Shown: one piece after another, positions 1-10,041 of the stretch | How positions within the stretch are numbered: position 1 is the stretch's first letter | Layout: each line of letters starts with the position of its first letter | Source: Caballeronia zhejiangensis | GTDB lineage: Bacteria; Pseudomonadota; Gammaproteobacteria; Burkholderiales; Burkholderiaceae | NCBI RefSeq assembly: GCF_000698575.1 | Contig: NZ_JFHD01000002.1 | Location: forward strand, 248,001 to 312,000 | Direction of reading: 5' to 3' | DNA: 64,000 nucleotides | The notes under the pieces: model-generated | Told to the model about the DNA's origin: nothing | Seen by the model: the letters and a program-made list of their open reading frames with translations, nothing else | Database searches by the model: none | Made by a program: the position numbers and the translations under genes

Positions 1-55
1 GCTACGTCTGGCGACTTACGCTAGACGTAGCGATAGGGGCCGCGCTAGGCGGCCC
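1..55. repeat. two adjacent inverted repeats at the window edge
   Basis: Two inverted repeats lie back to back: GCTACGTCT (1-9) with AGACGTAGC (23-31), and GGGCCGC (37-43) with GCGGCCC (49-55), the second with a 5-nt loop. Neither is followed by a T-run on either strand. They could be hairpins at the end of an upstream transcript, a weak terminator, or a regulatory element. The upstream neighbour is outside the window, so the role is open. Confidence 0.35.
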
Positions 56-126
56 GAAATAATTCGGAGGGAGGAAAACTGGGTCAAGCGCATGCGTTCG
101 ACTTTAAACCAGCGTTGAATAGTGTG

Positions 127-1119
127 TCAAACGGGATTTTCCTGACCGGCGACCGGCTTGCGCACCACATTGGCGATGACTTCAACCTGGCGCGCGACCG
201 CGGGCGGCACCGGCACATCGCCGCGCAGCACGGATTCGATCCAGCGCGCGGTGGTCGCGGCGTCGAGCGTCTCGGGCAGCTCGACACGCGGGGCGTCCGG
301 CTGCGAATGCTCGGGCGCGATCAGCGTTTCGGCGTGGCCGTCGTGAAACCAGTCGACCTGCACCTGGCGGCGCGTGTCCGCGACGGCTTCGCCTTCCGTG
401 CCGCGCGCGAGCAGTGCGCCGCCCGCCGCCGCGTCCGGATGCGCGGTGAAAAGCCCGGTGAGACTCTCGCGATATTCGGGATGCGTGTAGTTGACGAGCC
501 GCAGGCCCGGGTCCGCGAACGGTTGAAGGATCTTCACGAGCGTATGTGTCGAATTGCGCACGCCCATGCGGCGTCTGAGCGTGAGCAATCGCGCGAGCTT
601 CGGCGCGAGCACGGTGATCGGCGCGAAGGAGAGGCGGCGCGAGGCGAGGCTGTCTTCGATTTCATCGTGCGAAGCCGCGTGCGCGATGCCCAGTTCGGCG
701 AAGATTTCGGCGCTCGTCACGCGGCCGGGATCGCCGGTGACACCGTGCACCAGGACCGGTACGCCTTCGCGCGCGAGCAGCAGCGACAGGAGCGGCACGA
801 GATTGGGCGTCTTGCGTGCGCCGTTGTAGCTCGGGATCGAGACGGGCCGTGCGTGCTCGCGGCCATCCTGGACATGCAGCGGCTCGAACGAGCGATGCGC
901 GGCGGAAAGCATCGCGGCAAGCTCGGCGGCGGTTTCGCCCTTGACGCGATAGGCCAGCAGCACCGCGCCCAGTTCGAGTTCGGGCACGCGATCGTCGAGC
1001 ATCGCTTCGTAGAGCGCGTAAGTATCCTCGTGCGAAAGTGCGCGCGCGCCATTCGGCCCGCGGCCGATTTCCTTGATGTAGCGTGCGCAGGCGAAAGTGG
1101 GGGAAGCGGAGTCGGTCAT
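127..1119 (-). CDS. ybiB: YbiB/TrpD2-family DNA-binding protein (glycosyltransferase family 3 fold)
   Basis: Encodes about 330 residues resembling anthranilate phosphoribosyltransferase (TrpD). The E. coli YbiB/TrpD2 homologues bind nucleic acid non-specifically instead of making tryptophan. The N-terminal helical region (YIKEIGRG...ALSHEDTYALYEAML, about residues 14-45) and the segment VLVHGVTGDPGRVTSAEIFAELGI match the TrpD2 layout. I chose the ATG at 1119 because the protein then begins MTDSASPTFACARYIK. An in-frame extension up to 1209 exists but its product looks non-native. No clear Shine-Dalgarno site is visible. No trp genes adjoin it, which fits TrpD2 better than a biosynthetic TrpD. 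The biochemical role in this organism is inferred only. Confidence 0.8.
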   Translation of the reverse strand: MTDSASPTFACARYIKEIGRGPNGARALSHEDTYALYEAMLDDRVPELELGAVLLAYRVKGETAAELAAMLSAAHRSFEPLHVQDGREHARPVSIPSYNGARKTPNLVPLLSLLLAREGVPVLVHGVTGDPGRVTSAEIFAELGIAHAASHDEIEDSLASRRLSFAPITVLAPKLARLLTLRRRMGVRNSTHTLVKILQPFADPGLRLVNYTHPEYRESLTGLFTAHPDAAAGGALLARGTEGEAVADTRRQVQVDWFHDGHAETLIAPEHSQPDAPRVELPETLDAATTARWIESVLRGDVPVPPAVARQVEVIANVVRKPVAGQENPV

Positions 1120-1445
1120 CGGAGAGGTGCGCGATCGGGCGCTCAATTCCGTAATCTGAGCGATGCCGTTGCGCTTTTTAAGGTGCAGGAATGCTATTGA
1201 GTACCGCATTTGAGGAGCGCTGGCAAGGTTTGCCCATCGAACGTTTCGCGCGCTTTTCCGCCGATGCTTACTAAAACCACCGCGCCAGCCGCAGCTCCGA
1301 AGGCCGGTCGAAAGCTCGCTGAGCCAAGCCCGACAAGCTTCGCCACGATTTGTGCGCGCACGTTACACTCCTTGTTCTCGCCGGCCGTGAACGCCGACGC
1401 ATTCGTCCGGAAATCTGCAAATCAAAACAGCATCAGGAGAGCGGG
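1120..1445. other. intergenic region between ybiB and the FAH gene
   Basis: About 326 bp separate the divergent starts. I see no convincing gene, tRNA or terminator. A TACACT hexamer near 1366 could be a -10 element for the rightward operon, but no matching -35 was found. AGGAGA just before 1446 is the ribosome-binding site of the downstream gene. Confidence 0.4.
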
Positions 1446-2144
1446 ATGAGTTATGTGTTTCCTCCGGCGCCGGCAGCAGCCGTGCCCGTCGATGGTTCGA
1501 ACGAGCAGTTTCCCGTGCGCCGCATCTACTGCGTCGGGCGAAACTACGAAGCCCATGCGCGCGAAATGGGCCACGATCCGGATCGCGAGCCGCCGTTCTT
1601 CTTCAGCAAGCCCGCCGATGCCGTGCTGAACGTTGCGCCGGGCTCGACTGCGGAATTCCCGTATCCGTCGCAGACGAAGAATCTGCACTTCGAGATGGAA
1701 CTCGTCGCCGCGATCGGCAAGCAGGGCAAGGACATTCCCGCCGATAAGGCGCTGGACTACGTCTACGGCTACGCGCTCGGGCTCGACATGACGCGCCGTG
1801 ACCTGCAAGCCGAAGCGAAGAAGCTCGGCCGTCCGTGGGACACGGCGAAGGGTTTCGACCGCTCCGCGCCGATCGGCCCGATTCATCCCGTATCGAAGGT
1901 CGGGCATCTGGAAAAGAGCGCGATCTGGCTGACGGTCAACGGCGAGGAAAAGCAGCGCTCGGACATCTCGCAACTGATCTGGTCGGTCGGCGAGACGGTC
2001 GCGTATCTGTCGACGCTCTTCGAACTCTTCCCCGGCGATCTCATCTTCACCGGCACGCCCGAAGGCGTCGGCGCGGTCGTGAAGGGGGACGTGCTGAAGG
2101 GCGGCGTCGACGGCATCGGCGAATTCTCCGTGCGCGTCGTCTGA
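1446..2144 (+). CDS. fumarylacetoacetate hydrolase (FAH) family protein, probable fumarylpyruvate hydrolase
   Basis: Encodes 232 residues of the FAH fold. These enzymes are metal-dependent and hydrolyse C-C bonds in acylpyruvates or fumarylacetoacetate at the end of aromatic ring-cleavage pathways. Visible family features are RRIYCVGRNYEAHAREMG (25-42), the acidic metal ligands E83 and E85 in HFEMEL, D114 in GLDMTRRD, AKGFD (134-138) and GDLIFTGTPEGVG (197-209). The length and N-terminal motif resemble the gentisate-pathway enzyme NagK more than the larger tyrosine-pathway FahA. The ATG at 1446 has AGGAGA upstream. A maleyl(aceto)acetate isomerase starts 10 nt downstream, so the two probably act on successive intermediates. 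The ring-cleaving dioxygenase is not in this window. Confidence 0.85.
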   Translation: MSYVFPPAPAAAVPVDGSNEQFPVRRIYCVGRNYEAHAREMGHDPDREPPFFFSKPADAVLNVAPGSTAEFPYPSQTKNLHFEMELVAAIGKQGKDIPADKALDYVYGYALGLDMTRRDLQAEAKKLGRPWDTAKGFDRSAPIGPIHPVSKVGHLEKSAIWLTVNGEEKQRSDISQLIWSVGETVAYLSTLFELFPGDLIFTGTPEGVGAVVKGDVLKGGVDGIGEFSVRVV

Positions 2145-2154
2145 GTCCGCGACC

Positions 2155-2799
2155 ATGAAGCTCTACAGCTATTTCCGCAGCTCGGCGGCGTATCGCGTGC
2201 GTATCGCGCTGAATCTGAAGGGGCTCGATTACGAGTACGAGGGCGTGCATTTGCTGCGCGACGGCGGCCAGCAGTTGAAGCCCGAATATCGCGCGGTGAA
2301 TCCGGACGGCATTGTGCCGGCGCTCGTCGATGGCGACGACGTTCTCACGCAGTCGCTCGCGATCATCGAGTATCTCGAGGAGACGCATCCCGAGCCGGCG
2401 CTCCTGCCGAAGAATCCGTCCGATCGCGCGTTCGTGCGTTCGGTCGCGATGCAGGTCGCGTGCGAGATTCATCCGCTCGACAATTTGCGCGTGCTCAAGT
2501 ACCTGAAGCATCAGGTGAAGGTGCCGGATGACGTGAAGGACGCGTGGTATCGGCATTGGGTCGAGATGGGTTTCACGTCGCTCGAAACGCGGCTGGCCGC
2601 CGACAGGCGCGTCGGCGCGCTCACGTTCGGCGACACGCCGACCGTTGCCGACCTGTGCATCGTGCCGCAGGTGTTCAACGCGCGGCGCTTCGGCATCGAC
2701 GTGAGCGCTTATCCGACGATTTCGCGCATCGCCGATCACGCCAGCACGATCGACGCCTTCGCGCGGGCCGCTCCCGCGCAGCAACCGGACGCCGAATGA
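2155..2799 (+). CDS. maiA: maleylacetoacetate/maleylpyruvate isomerase, zeta-class glutathione transferase
   Basis: Encodes 214 residues of the zeta GST family, which uses glutathione to isomerise maleylacetoacetate (tyrosine pathway) or maleylpyruvate (gentisate pathway) to the fumaryl form. The N-terminal thioredoxin-fold motif is FRSSAAYRVRIALNLKG (about residues 7-23); DVLTQSLAIIEYLEE is the glutathione-binding QS region. The usual SSC signature is SSA here, so the cysteine found in many zeta GSTs is absent, while the two serines remain. It follows the FAH gene by 10 nt, and its TGA overlaps the ATG of the LysE gene (ATGA), indicating one operon. Whether the substrate is maleylpyruvate or maleylacetoacetate cannot be read from the sequence. 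Confidence 0.85.
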   Translation: MKLYSYFRSSAAYRVRIALNLKGLDYEYEGVHLLRDGGQQLKPEYRAVNPDGIVPALVDGDDVLTQSLAIIEYLEETHPEPALLPKNPSDRAFVRSVAMQVACEIHPLDNLRVLKYLKHQVKVPDDVKDAWYRHWVEMGFTSLETRLAADRRVGALTFGDTPTVADLCIVPQVFNARRFGIDVSAYPTISRIADHASTIDAFARAAPAQQPDAE

Positions 2800-3413
2800 C
2801 GGCCGATTTCCCGAGCTTTCTGTCGGGGGCGGGATTGGGCGCGAGCCTGATCGTCGCGATCGGCGCGCAGAACGCCTTCGTGTTGCGGCAGGGTTTGAAG
2901 CGACGTCACGTAGGAATCGTCGTGTCGATCTGCGCGTTCATCGACGTGATGTTGATCGGGCTCGGCGTCGGCGGCATGGGGGCGCTCATTTCGCGTGCGC
3001 CCGTCCTGCTCGACGTGATCCGCTGGGCCGGCGCGATCTTCGTGTTCCTGTACGGCTTGCGCGCGTTCATCGCGGCGTGGCGCGGGCCGGGGCATCTGGA
3101 CGCATCGGATGGCGATTCGCAGACGGCGGTGGGCGCGGCATCCACGGTGCTCGCCTTGTCGCTGCTCAATCCGCACGTTTATCTCGATACCGTCGTGCTG
3201 CTCGGCGGCATCGGCGCGCAACGCGGCTGGCCGGGCGACGCGTGGTTCGCGGCCGGCGCGATGTCTTCGTCGATCGTCTGGTTCACGGCGCTCGGCTACG
3301 GCGCGCGTCTTCTGGAACCGTGGTTCGAGAAAGACGTGTCGTGGCGCGTGCTCGATGTGATCGTCGGCTGCGTGATGTGGTGGATCGCGGCTTCCTTGCT
3401 CTTCGCGCGATAA
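2796..3413 (+). CDS. LysE/ArgO-family amino-acid exporter
   Basis: Encodes 205 residues, almost entirely hydrophobic, with about six predicted membrane helices. The N-terminal signature GAQNAFVLRQGLKRRHV (about residues 23-39) is diagnostic of the LysE/ArgO branch, whose members export basic amino acids such as lysine and arginine across the inner membrane. SLLNPHVYLDTVVLLGG is the conserved mid-protein NPH region. The ATG overlaps the maiA stop as ATGA, so translation is likely coupled, although no functional link to aromatic catabolism is evident. It ends at a hairpin shared with the convergent ftsY. The export substrate is inferred from family only. Confidence 0.8.
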   Translation: MTADFPSFLSGAGLGASLIVAIGAQNAFVLRQGLKRRHVGIVVSICAFIDVMLIGLGVGGMGALISRAPVLLDVIRWAGAIFVFLYGLRAFIAAWRGPGHLDASDGDSQTAVGAASTVLALSLLNPHVYLDTVVLLGGIGAQRGWPGDAWFAAGAMSSSIVWFTALGYGARLLEPWFEKDVSWRVLDVIVGCVMWWIAASLLFAR

Positions 3414-3440
3414 AAAAGAGCGCCACGCGGGCGCTCGTTT
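3412..3440 (-). terminator. rho-independent terminator for ftsY, possibly bidirectional
   Basis: Perfect 7-bp stem GAGCGCC (3418-3424) and GGCGCTC (3430-3436) with loop ACGCG. On the minus strand it is followed by six T (complement of 3412-3417), ideal for ftsY. On the plus strand a short GTTT follows, so it may also help end the FAH-maiA-lysE operon. Confidence 0.8.
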
Positions 3441-3445
3441 CACGT

Positions 3446-4681
3446 TCAGCCGAGCAACGCGTCGGCGAATTCTTCGGCGCTGAACGGCTGCAAGTCCTCG
3501 ACTTTCTCTCCCACGCCGATGAAATACACCGGCACCGGCCGCTGACGCGCGATGGCCGCGAGAATGCCGCCCTTCGCGGTGCCGTCGAGTTTCGTGACGA
3601 CGAGGCCGGTGAGACCGAGCGCGTCGTCGAACGCCTTGACCTGCGTGAGCGCGTTCTGACCCGTGTTCGCGTCGATGACGAGCAGCACTTCGTGCGGCGC
3701 ATCGGGCATTGCCTTCGCGATCACGCGGCGCACCTTGCGCAGCTCTTCCATCAGATGCAATTGCGTCGGCAGACGTCCGGCGGTGTCGGCCATCATCACG
3801 TCGATCTTGCGTGCGCGCGCCGCGCCGACCGCGTCGTAGATCACGGCGGCGGCGTCGCCGCTTTCCTGCGCGATCACCGTCACGTTGTTGCGCTCGCCCC
3901 AGACCGTCAGCTGTTCGCGCGCGGCGGCGCGGAACGTGTCGCCGGCGGCGAGCATCACCGACTGATTGAAGCGCTGCAAATGCTTCGCCAGCTTGCCGAT
4001 GCTCGTCGTCTTGCCGACGCCGTTCACGCCCGCGATCATGATGACGAGCGGTTGCGCGCGTCCGAGCATCAGCGATTTCTCGAGCGGGCGCAGCAGATCG
4101 ACGAGCAGTTCGCGCAGCGCCTTCTTGACCTGCGAGGCGTCCGTCAGGCGTTCCGCGCGCACCTTCTCGCGCAGTGATTCGAGCAGGAATTCCGTTGCAT
4201 CGACGCCGGCGTCGGACATGAGCAGCGCGGTTTCGAGCTCTTCGTAGAGATCCTCGTCGATCTTCGCGCTGACGAAAATCCCCGTCAGATTGGAGCTCGT
4301 CTTCGAAAGACCGTGCCGCAGACGCGAGATCCACGATTTTTTCGCGGCCGCATCGAGCGTCGGCGGCGGCACGACTTCCTCGCTCGCCTGATCCGTCTCT
4401 GGGCCGCGCGCCCATTGCGATTGCGTGCGCCCTTGCCAGTATTCCTTCGATTCCTCCGAGGGCGGTGCGGCGGGCGGCGTGGGCGCAGCGGGAGCGACGG
4501 GTTCCGCGGGCGCCGGTTCCTCCGGCTGCACTTCCTCCGACGGCGTTTCGGCGGAAAGCGCCTGACGTTCCAGCTCGGCGTCGGAGATTTCTTCGTCTTC
4601 GGCCGCCTCGACGGATTCGTCCTGAGGCGCGTCGAGCGGCGCATCAGCCGGCTTTTTGAATTTCTTGAAGAAGCTGAACAT
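3446..4681 (-). CDS. ftsY: signal recognition particle receptor FtsY
   Basis: Encodes 411 residues. FtsY is the membrane-associated GTPase that receives SRP-bound ribosomes and delivers them to SecYEG. The first 110 residues form an acidic, Glu/Pro/Ala-rich A domain starting with the basic stretch MFSFFKKFKK. The NG domain follows, with P-loop GVNGVGKTT (218-226), DTFRAAAREQL (248-258), DTAGRLP (299-305), TKLDGTAKGG (363-372) and the C-terminal FIGVGEKVEDL typical of the receptor. I chose the ATG at 4681, since the upstream in-frame extension is unlike the family. It is transcribed alone and divergently from rsmD, as in many proteobacteria. Confidence 0.95.
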   Translation of the reverse strand: MFSFFKKFKKPADAPLDAPQDESVEAAEDEEISDAELERQALSAETPSEEVQPEEPAPAEPVAPAAPTPPAAPPSEESKEYWQGRTQSQWARGPETDQASEEVVPPPTLDAAAKKSWISRLRHGLSKTSSNLTGIFVSAKIDEDLYEELETALLMSDAGVDATEFLLESLREKVRAERLTDASQVKKALRELLVDLLRPLEKSLMLGRAQPLVIMIAGVNGVGKTTSIGKLAKHLQRFNQSVMLAAGDTFRAAAREQLTVWGERNNVTVIAQESGDAAAVIYDAVGAARARKIDVMMADTAGRLPTQLHLMEELRKVRRVIAKAMPDAPHEVLLVIDANTGQNALTQVKAFDDALGLTGLVVTKLDGTAKGGILAAIARQRPVPVYFIGVGEKVEDLQPFSAEEFADALLG

Positions 4682-4912
4682 GGATGTGTGACGATGATGC
4701 GCGCGTGATCCGATGGCCCTGTGCGCGCTTTCGAGTCGTTTTTGCGCGAGGCCCGCGCGATGGGATGGAAGCGGCATATTTTATCAGGCGCTGCCGTGCG
4801 CGCCCGTGCGGCTCCCGTCATGGCGTGCGTGTGGTAACGTTGGCTTTCATTGCTCGCGCCATCCGATCTCAAGCAAAAACACGCCGGCGCGCCCGACTCC
4901 CACCTTCCTTTT

Positions 4913-5539
4913 ATGCCTCGCTCGTCCGCTACCCGCTCCGCCCTGACCAGCCACACGCCATCGCGCGGCGGCAAACCGCACACGATCCGCATCATCGGCG
5001 GAGACTGGAAGCGCACGCCGCTGCCCGTGCTCGATCTCGATGGCCTTCGGCCCACGCCGGATCGCGTGCGTGAGACCCTCTTCAACTGGCTCGGCCAGGA
5101 TCTCTCCGGACAGCGTTGTCTCGACATGTTCGCCGGTAGCGGCGCGCTCGGTTTCGAAGCCGCGTCGCGCGGCGCGGCGCGCGTGCTGATGATCGAACGA
5201 AGCGCGAAGGCGGCCGCTCAGATCCGCGCAAATCAGGCCAAGCTCGGCGCGCGCAACATCGAGATCGCGGAGGCCGATGCGCTGCGGCTCGTCGCGAGCC
5301 TCGCGCCCGGTTCGTTCGACGTGATCTTTCTCGATCCGCCTTTCGGCGATCACGCGTTGCTATTGCGGGCGCTCGAGCTGACGGCGCCGCTCGCTTCGCC
5401 CGATGGCGCGATTTACGTCGAATGCGGCGATGCGCTGGACATGTCCGGCATCGATGCGCTCGCCGGCTGGAGCGTCGTGCGCGAGGGCAAGGCGGGCGCC
5501 GTCCGCTATCATTTGCTGCGCCGCGAAAATGAGGAATAA
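4913..5539 (+). CDS. rsmD: 16S rRNA (guanine966-N2)-methyltransferase RsmD
   Basis: Encodes 208 residues. RsmD methylates N2 of G966 of 16S rRNA using S-adenosylmethionine. Diagnostic features are RIIGGDWKR (26-34), LRPTPDRVRETLFNWL (45-60), the SAM-binding DMFAGSGALGFEAASRG (71-87) and the catalytic DPPF (141-144). The preferred start is the ATG at 4913; a TTG 63 nt upstream is in frame but gives an atypical extension. It diverges from ftsY, and coaD begins about 100 nt downstream. rsmD-coaD is a widely conserved pair. Confidence 0.93.
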   Translation: MPRSSATRSALTSHTPSRGGKPHTIRIIGGDWKRTPLPVLDLDGLRPTPDRVRETLFNWLGQDLSGQRCLDMFAGSGALGFEAASRGAARVLMIERSAKAAAQIRANQAKLGARNIEIAEADALRLVASLAPGSFDVIFLDPPFGDHALLLRALELTAPLASPDGAIYVECGDALDMSGIDALAGWSVVREGKAGAVRYHLLRRENEE

Positions 5540-5638
5540 TGCGCGTTCCCGATTTCGACGCAGCCGATTTCGCGGGAAACGAGGCAGAGCTGGTCGTCGC
5601 AGCCACGCGGCCCAGTGTAAATAGAAGAGGAGAAGCTC

Positions 5639-6145
5639 ATGGTTGTCGCCGTGTATCCGGGTACGTTCGACCCGCTCACCCGCGGGCATGAAGACATCGT
5701 GCGGCGCGCATCGAGCATTTTCGATCAGCTCGTCGTGGGCGTCGCGGACAGCCGCGCGAAGAAGCCGTTTTTCTCGCTGCAGGAACGGCTCGATATCGCG
5801 CACGAGGTCCTCGGGCATTATCCGAACGTGCAGGTGAGCAGTTTCACCGGGCTATTGAAGGATTTCGTGCGTAAGAACAACGCGCGCGTGATCGTGCGCG
5901 GATTGCGCGCCGTCTCCGATTTCGAGTATGAATTCCAGATGGCCGGGATGAACCGCTATCTGCTGCCCGATGTCGAGACGATGTTCATGACGCCGTCCGA
6001 TCAATATCAGTTCATCTCCGGCACCATCGTGCGCGAGATCGCGCAGCTTGGCGGCGACGTGAGCAAGTTCGTGTTCCCGTCGGTGGAAAAGCGGTTGATG
6101 GACAAGGTCGGCGAGCAGACGCAGAAAGATCCGGCGGCGCCTTGA
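5639..6145 (+). CDS. coaD: phosphopantetheine adenylyltransferase
   Basis: Encodes 168 residues. CoaD transfers AMP from ATP to 4'-phosphopantetheine, the penultimate step of coenzyme A synthesis. The nucleotidyltransferase signature is intact: [10 protein letters not shown] (8-17), with H17 as the TxGH histidine. [19 protein letters not shown] and [19 protein letters not shown] correspond to the pantetheine-binding and ATP-binding segments. The start has a strong ribosome-binding site, AGAGGAGA. It lies between rsmD and a ferredoxin gene. Confidence 0.96.
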   Translation: MVVAVYPGTFDPLTRGHEDIVRRASSIFDQLVVGVADSRAKKPFFSLQERLDIAHEVLGHYPNVQVSSFTGLLKDFVRKNNARVIVRGLRAVSDFEYEFQMAGMNRYLLPDVETMFMTPSDQYQFISGTIVREIAQLGGDVSKFVFPSVEKRLMDKVGEQTQKDPAAP

Positions 6146-6154
6146 GACGCCGGG

Positions 6155-6207
6155 CCCGCGCACTTATCTGCGAAGGTGCGCGGGTTTATGCCGGAAGCCA
6201 TCCGGCA
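6155..6207 (+). terminator. hairpins between coaD and the ferredoxin gene
   Basis: Stem CCCGCGCAC (6155-6163) with GTGCGCGGG (6176-6184), 9 bp perfect, followed by only TTT. A second short hairpin, TGCCGGA (6189-6195) with TCCGGCA (6201-6207), follows immediately. The weak T-run suggests partial termination or mRNA stabilisation between the two genes, not a full stop. Confidence 0.5.
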
Positions 6208-6219
6208 AGAAGAGAGTGA

Positions 6220-7547
<1,328 letters not shown>

Positions 7548-7560
7548 TGTCGGCTCCAAA

Positions 7561-8163
7561 TCAAGAATTGCGGTGCAGGTTCATCATCGCACGCTCGGTT
7601 TCGCCTGCGACGACGAACGGCATCACGGCGAGCGCGCGCTCGATCGACTGATCGATCACGTCCTGTTCCTCGCGGCGCGGCGGCTTGAGGACGAAGTTCG
7701 CGACATCGGGTTTCGCGCCCGCGCGCGCGCCTTCGGGAATCAGATCACGCGGATGCCCGATCCCGATGCGCAGCCGCCAGTACTGCTGCGACGAAAGATG
7801 CGCGGAGATGTCCTTCAGGCCGTTGTGTCCGCCGCTGCCGCCGCCGAGCTTCATCTTGACGGTGCCGGGCGGAAGATCGAGTTCGTCGTGCGCGACGAGA
7901 ATTTCGTCGGGGAGAATCTTGAAGAACTGCGCGAGCGCAACGACCGATTGCCCTGAGCGATTCATGAACGTCTGCGGTTCGAGCAGATGCACTTCGTGGC
8001 CGTGCAGACGTCCCTTGCCGTAGAAACCGTGGAAACGGCGCTCTTCGCGCAACGTGGCGCCGGCGTCGCGTGCGAACTGGTCGACGAACCAGAAGCCCGC
8101 GTTATGCCGCGTCGCCGTGTATTCGGCGCCCGGATTGCCCAGGCCGACGATCAGCTTGATCAT
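7561..8163 (-). CDS. pth: peptidyl-tRNA hydrolase
   Basis: Encodes 200 residues. Pth releases peptides from prematurely dissociated peptidyl-tRNA, recycling tRNA. Core motifs are [20 protein letters not shown] with N10 and catalytic H20, PQTFMNRSG, and [20 protein letters not shown] followed by GGHNGLKDI. The C-terminal lid region is present, so the gene is complete. It lies downstream of rplY, a conserved pairing, and 13 nt ahead of hisC. The ATG at 8163 has only a weak ribosome-binding site. Confidence 0.96.
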   Translation of the reverse strand: MIKLIVGLGNPGAEYTATRHNAGFWFVDQFARDAGATLREERRFHGFYGKGRLHGHEVHLLEPQTFMNRSGQSVVALAQFFKILPDEILVAHDELDLPPGTVKMKLGGGSGGHNGLKDISAHLSSQQYWRLRIGIGHPRDLIPEGARAGAKPDVANFVLKPPRREEQDVIDQSIERALAVMPFVVAGETERAMMNLHRNS

Positions 8164-8181
8164 GTCGAGTCTTGTAGAACG

Positions 8182-8215
8182 AAAAAAAACCCGCCGGGGC
8201 TTGCGCGCCGGCGGG
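8182..8215 (-). terminator. rho-independent terminator downstream of rplY
   Basis: Perfect 8-bp stem CCCGCCGG (8190-8197) and CCGGCGGG (8208-8215). On the minus strand it is followed by eight T (complement of 8182-8189). It lies between rplY and pth, so pth-hisC may depend on read-through or their own promoter. Confidence 0.85.
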
Positions 8216-8268
8216 TCACGTCGACCGTTCTTGCGAACGGATCGAGAGGATAGCGATATTCCGCGTGC

Positions 8269-8886
8269 TTACTCGGCTGCCGGCTTGTCGCCTTCAGCTT
8301 CGCCAGTCCCTTCCGACACGACGGCAGCCGGAATGGTCGCCGAAGCCACCACCGGATTTTCCGCCTCGACGGAGATCGTCAGGCTCACGCCCTTCGGCAG
8401 CGGGATGTCCTTCGCGTGCATCGTCTGGCCGGCTTCGATCTTCGCCAGATCGATTTCCAGGAACTCAGGCAGGTCTGCCGGCAGGCATTCCACTTCCAGT
8501 TCCGTCACGACGTGCGAGATCACCGCGCCCGACAGCTTCACGGCCGGGTTGGTTTCCTGGTTCATGAAATGCAGCGGCACCTTGGTGTGCAGCTTCTTCT
8601 TCGCGTCGACGCGCTGGAAGTCCACGTGCAGCACGAGCTGCTTGAACGGGTGGTATTGCACGTCGCGCAGCAGAACTTGTTGCGACTTGCCGGCCACTTC
8701 CAGGTCGAGAATCGACGAGTGGAAAACTTCTTTCTTCAGGGCGTGCCACAGGGCGTTGTGGTCGAGTTCGACCAGTTGAACGTCCGTTTCACCGCCGTAC
8801 ACGATACCCGGGGTCTTGCCCGAGTTACGCAGGCGGCGGCTCGCACCCGTACCTTGCTTGCTACGCTCGAAAGCGACGACTTTCAT
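8269..8886 (-). CDS. rplY: 50S ribosomal protein L25 (general stress protein Ctc form)
   Basis: Encodes 205 residues. This is the two-domain form of L25/TL5/CTC, which binds 5S rRNA. The N-terminal L25 domain covers about residues 1-92 ([30 protein letters not shown]). A beta-rich TL5 C-terminal domain follows ([31 protein letters not shown]). An acidic, Ala-rich tail ends in KPAAE. The start has GGAGT upstream. The gene follows prs and precedes pth in a conserved order and carries its own terminator. Confidence 0.95.
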   Translation of the reverse strand: MKVVAFERSKQGTGASRRLRNSGKTPGIVYGGETDVQLVELDHNALWHALKKEVFHSSILDLEVAGKSQQVLLRDVQYHPFKQLVLHVDFQRVDAKKKLHTKVPLHFMNQETNPAVKLSGAVISHVVTELEVECLPADLPEFLEIDLAKIEAGQTMHAKDIPLPKGVSLTISVEAENPVVASATIPAAVVSEGTGEAEGDKPAAE

Positions 8887-8994
8887 ATTCGACTCCTATA
8901 TCTGCCCGCGACCAGGCAGGGAAACCGGGATCATCGAAAACGTGTGATCCCACAACAAGCGACGCGAACCTTCGTCCGTTCGCGCCGATCATGC

Positions 8995-9021
8995 AAAAAC
9001 GCGAAGCCTCTGCTTCGCGTT
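8995..9021 (-). terminator. rho-independent terminator of prs
   Basis: Perfect 10-bp stem AACGCGAAGC (8998-9007) and GCTTCGCGTT (9012-9021) with a 4-nt loop, followed on the minus strand by a T-run (complement of 8995-8999). It lies 17 nt beyond the prs stop and before rplY. Confidence 0.88.
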
Positions 9022-9037
9022 CCTTGCTCGATTCTAA

Positions 9038-9991
9038 TTAACCTTCGGCGAAGAGCGACATCACCGAGTCGCCGCGCCGGATTCGGGAGAACGTCTCCGC
9101 GAGCAAACCCGCGCTCGACAGCGGACGGATCTTCGCGCACGCGAGCGATTCGGCCGAAAGGGGAATCGTGTCCGTGACGACGAGTTCGTCCAGCTCCGAC
9201 GCCGTGATGCGCGCCGCCGCGCCGCCCGACAGAACGGGGTGCGTCGCGTATGCGAAAACCTGTTTCGCGCCACGATCCTTCAATACTTGCGCGGCCTTGC
9301 ACAGCGTGCCGGCGGTGTCGACCATGTCATCCATGATGACGCAGGTGCGGCCTTCCACTTCACCGATGATGTTCATCACTTCAGCGACATTCGCCTTCGG
9401 ACGGCGCTTGTCGATGATCGCGAGGTCCGTGTTCAACTGCTTGGCGAGCGCGCGCGCGCGCACCACGCCGCCGACGTCCGGCGACACGACCAGCAGATGG
9501 TCATGGTTCTGCTTGCGCAGATCGCCGAGAAGAACGGGTGTTGCGTAGATGTTGTCGACGGGGATGTCGAAGAAGCCTTGAATCTGGTCGGCGTGAAGGT
9601 CCATGGTGATCACGCGATCGACGCCGGCAATTTCCAGCATGTTCGCGACGACCTTCGCCGAGATGGCCACTCGCGCGGAACGCGGACGGCGGTCCTGGCG
9701 CGCATAGCCGAAGTAGGGGATGGCTGCGGTGATCCGGCCTGCGGATGCGCGCTTGAGCGCATCGACCATGATCATCAGTTCCATCAGGTTGTCGTTCGTG
9801 GGAGCGCAGGTGGACTGCAGAACGAATACGTCTTTGCCCCGAACGTTTTCCTGAATCTCGACCATGATCTCGCCGTCTGAGAAGCGGCTGACCATCGCTT
9901 TGCCGAGAGGAATACCAAGGATTTTGACGACTTCCTGTGCAAGCGCGGGATTAGCGTTGCCAGTAAAAACCATCAGGCCGTCACTGCTCAT
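9038..9991 (-). CDS. prs: ribose-phosphate pyrophosphokinase (PRPP synthetase)
   Basis: Encodes 317 residues. Prs makes PRPP from ribose 5-phosphate and ATP for nucleotide, histidine and tryptophan synthesis. Class I features are [15 protein letters not shown] at the N-terminus, [39 protein letters not shown] and the PRPP-binding loop [13 protein letters not shown] chose the ATG at 9991. An in-frame extension to 10084 would run into the tRNA gene and is rejected. It sits directly downstream of tRNA-Gln and ispE, an order conserved in beta-proteobacteria. Confidence 0.96.
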   Translation of the reverse strand: MSSDGLMVFTGNANPALAQEVVKILGIPLGKAMVSRFSDGEIMVEIQENVRGKDVFVLQSTCAPTNDNLMELMIMVDALKRASAGRITAAIPYFGYARQDRRPRSARVAISAKVVANMLEIAGVDRVITMDLHADQIQGFFDIPVDNIYATPVLLGDLRKQNHDHLLVVSPDVGGVVRARALAKQLNTDLAIIDKRRPKANVAEVMNIIGEVEGRTCVIMDDMVDTAGTLCKAAQVLKDRGAKQVFAYATHPVLSGGAAARITASELDELVVTDTIPLSAESLACAKIRPLSSAGLLAETFSRIRRGDSVMSLFAEG

Positions 9992-10041
9992 CGTGCACCT
10001 GTCTGCGGCTGGAGGCGAGAGGAAAAACGCGAGAAAAGGAA

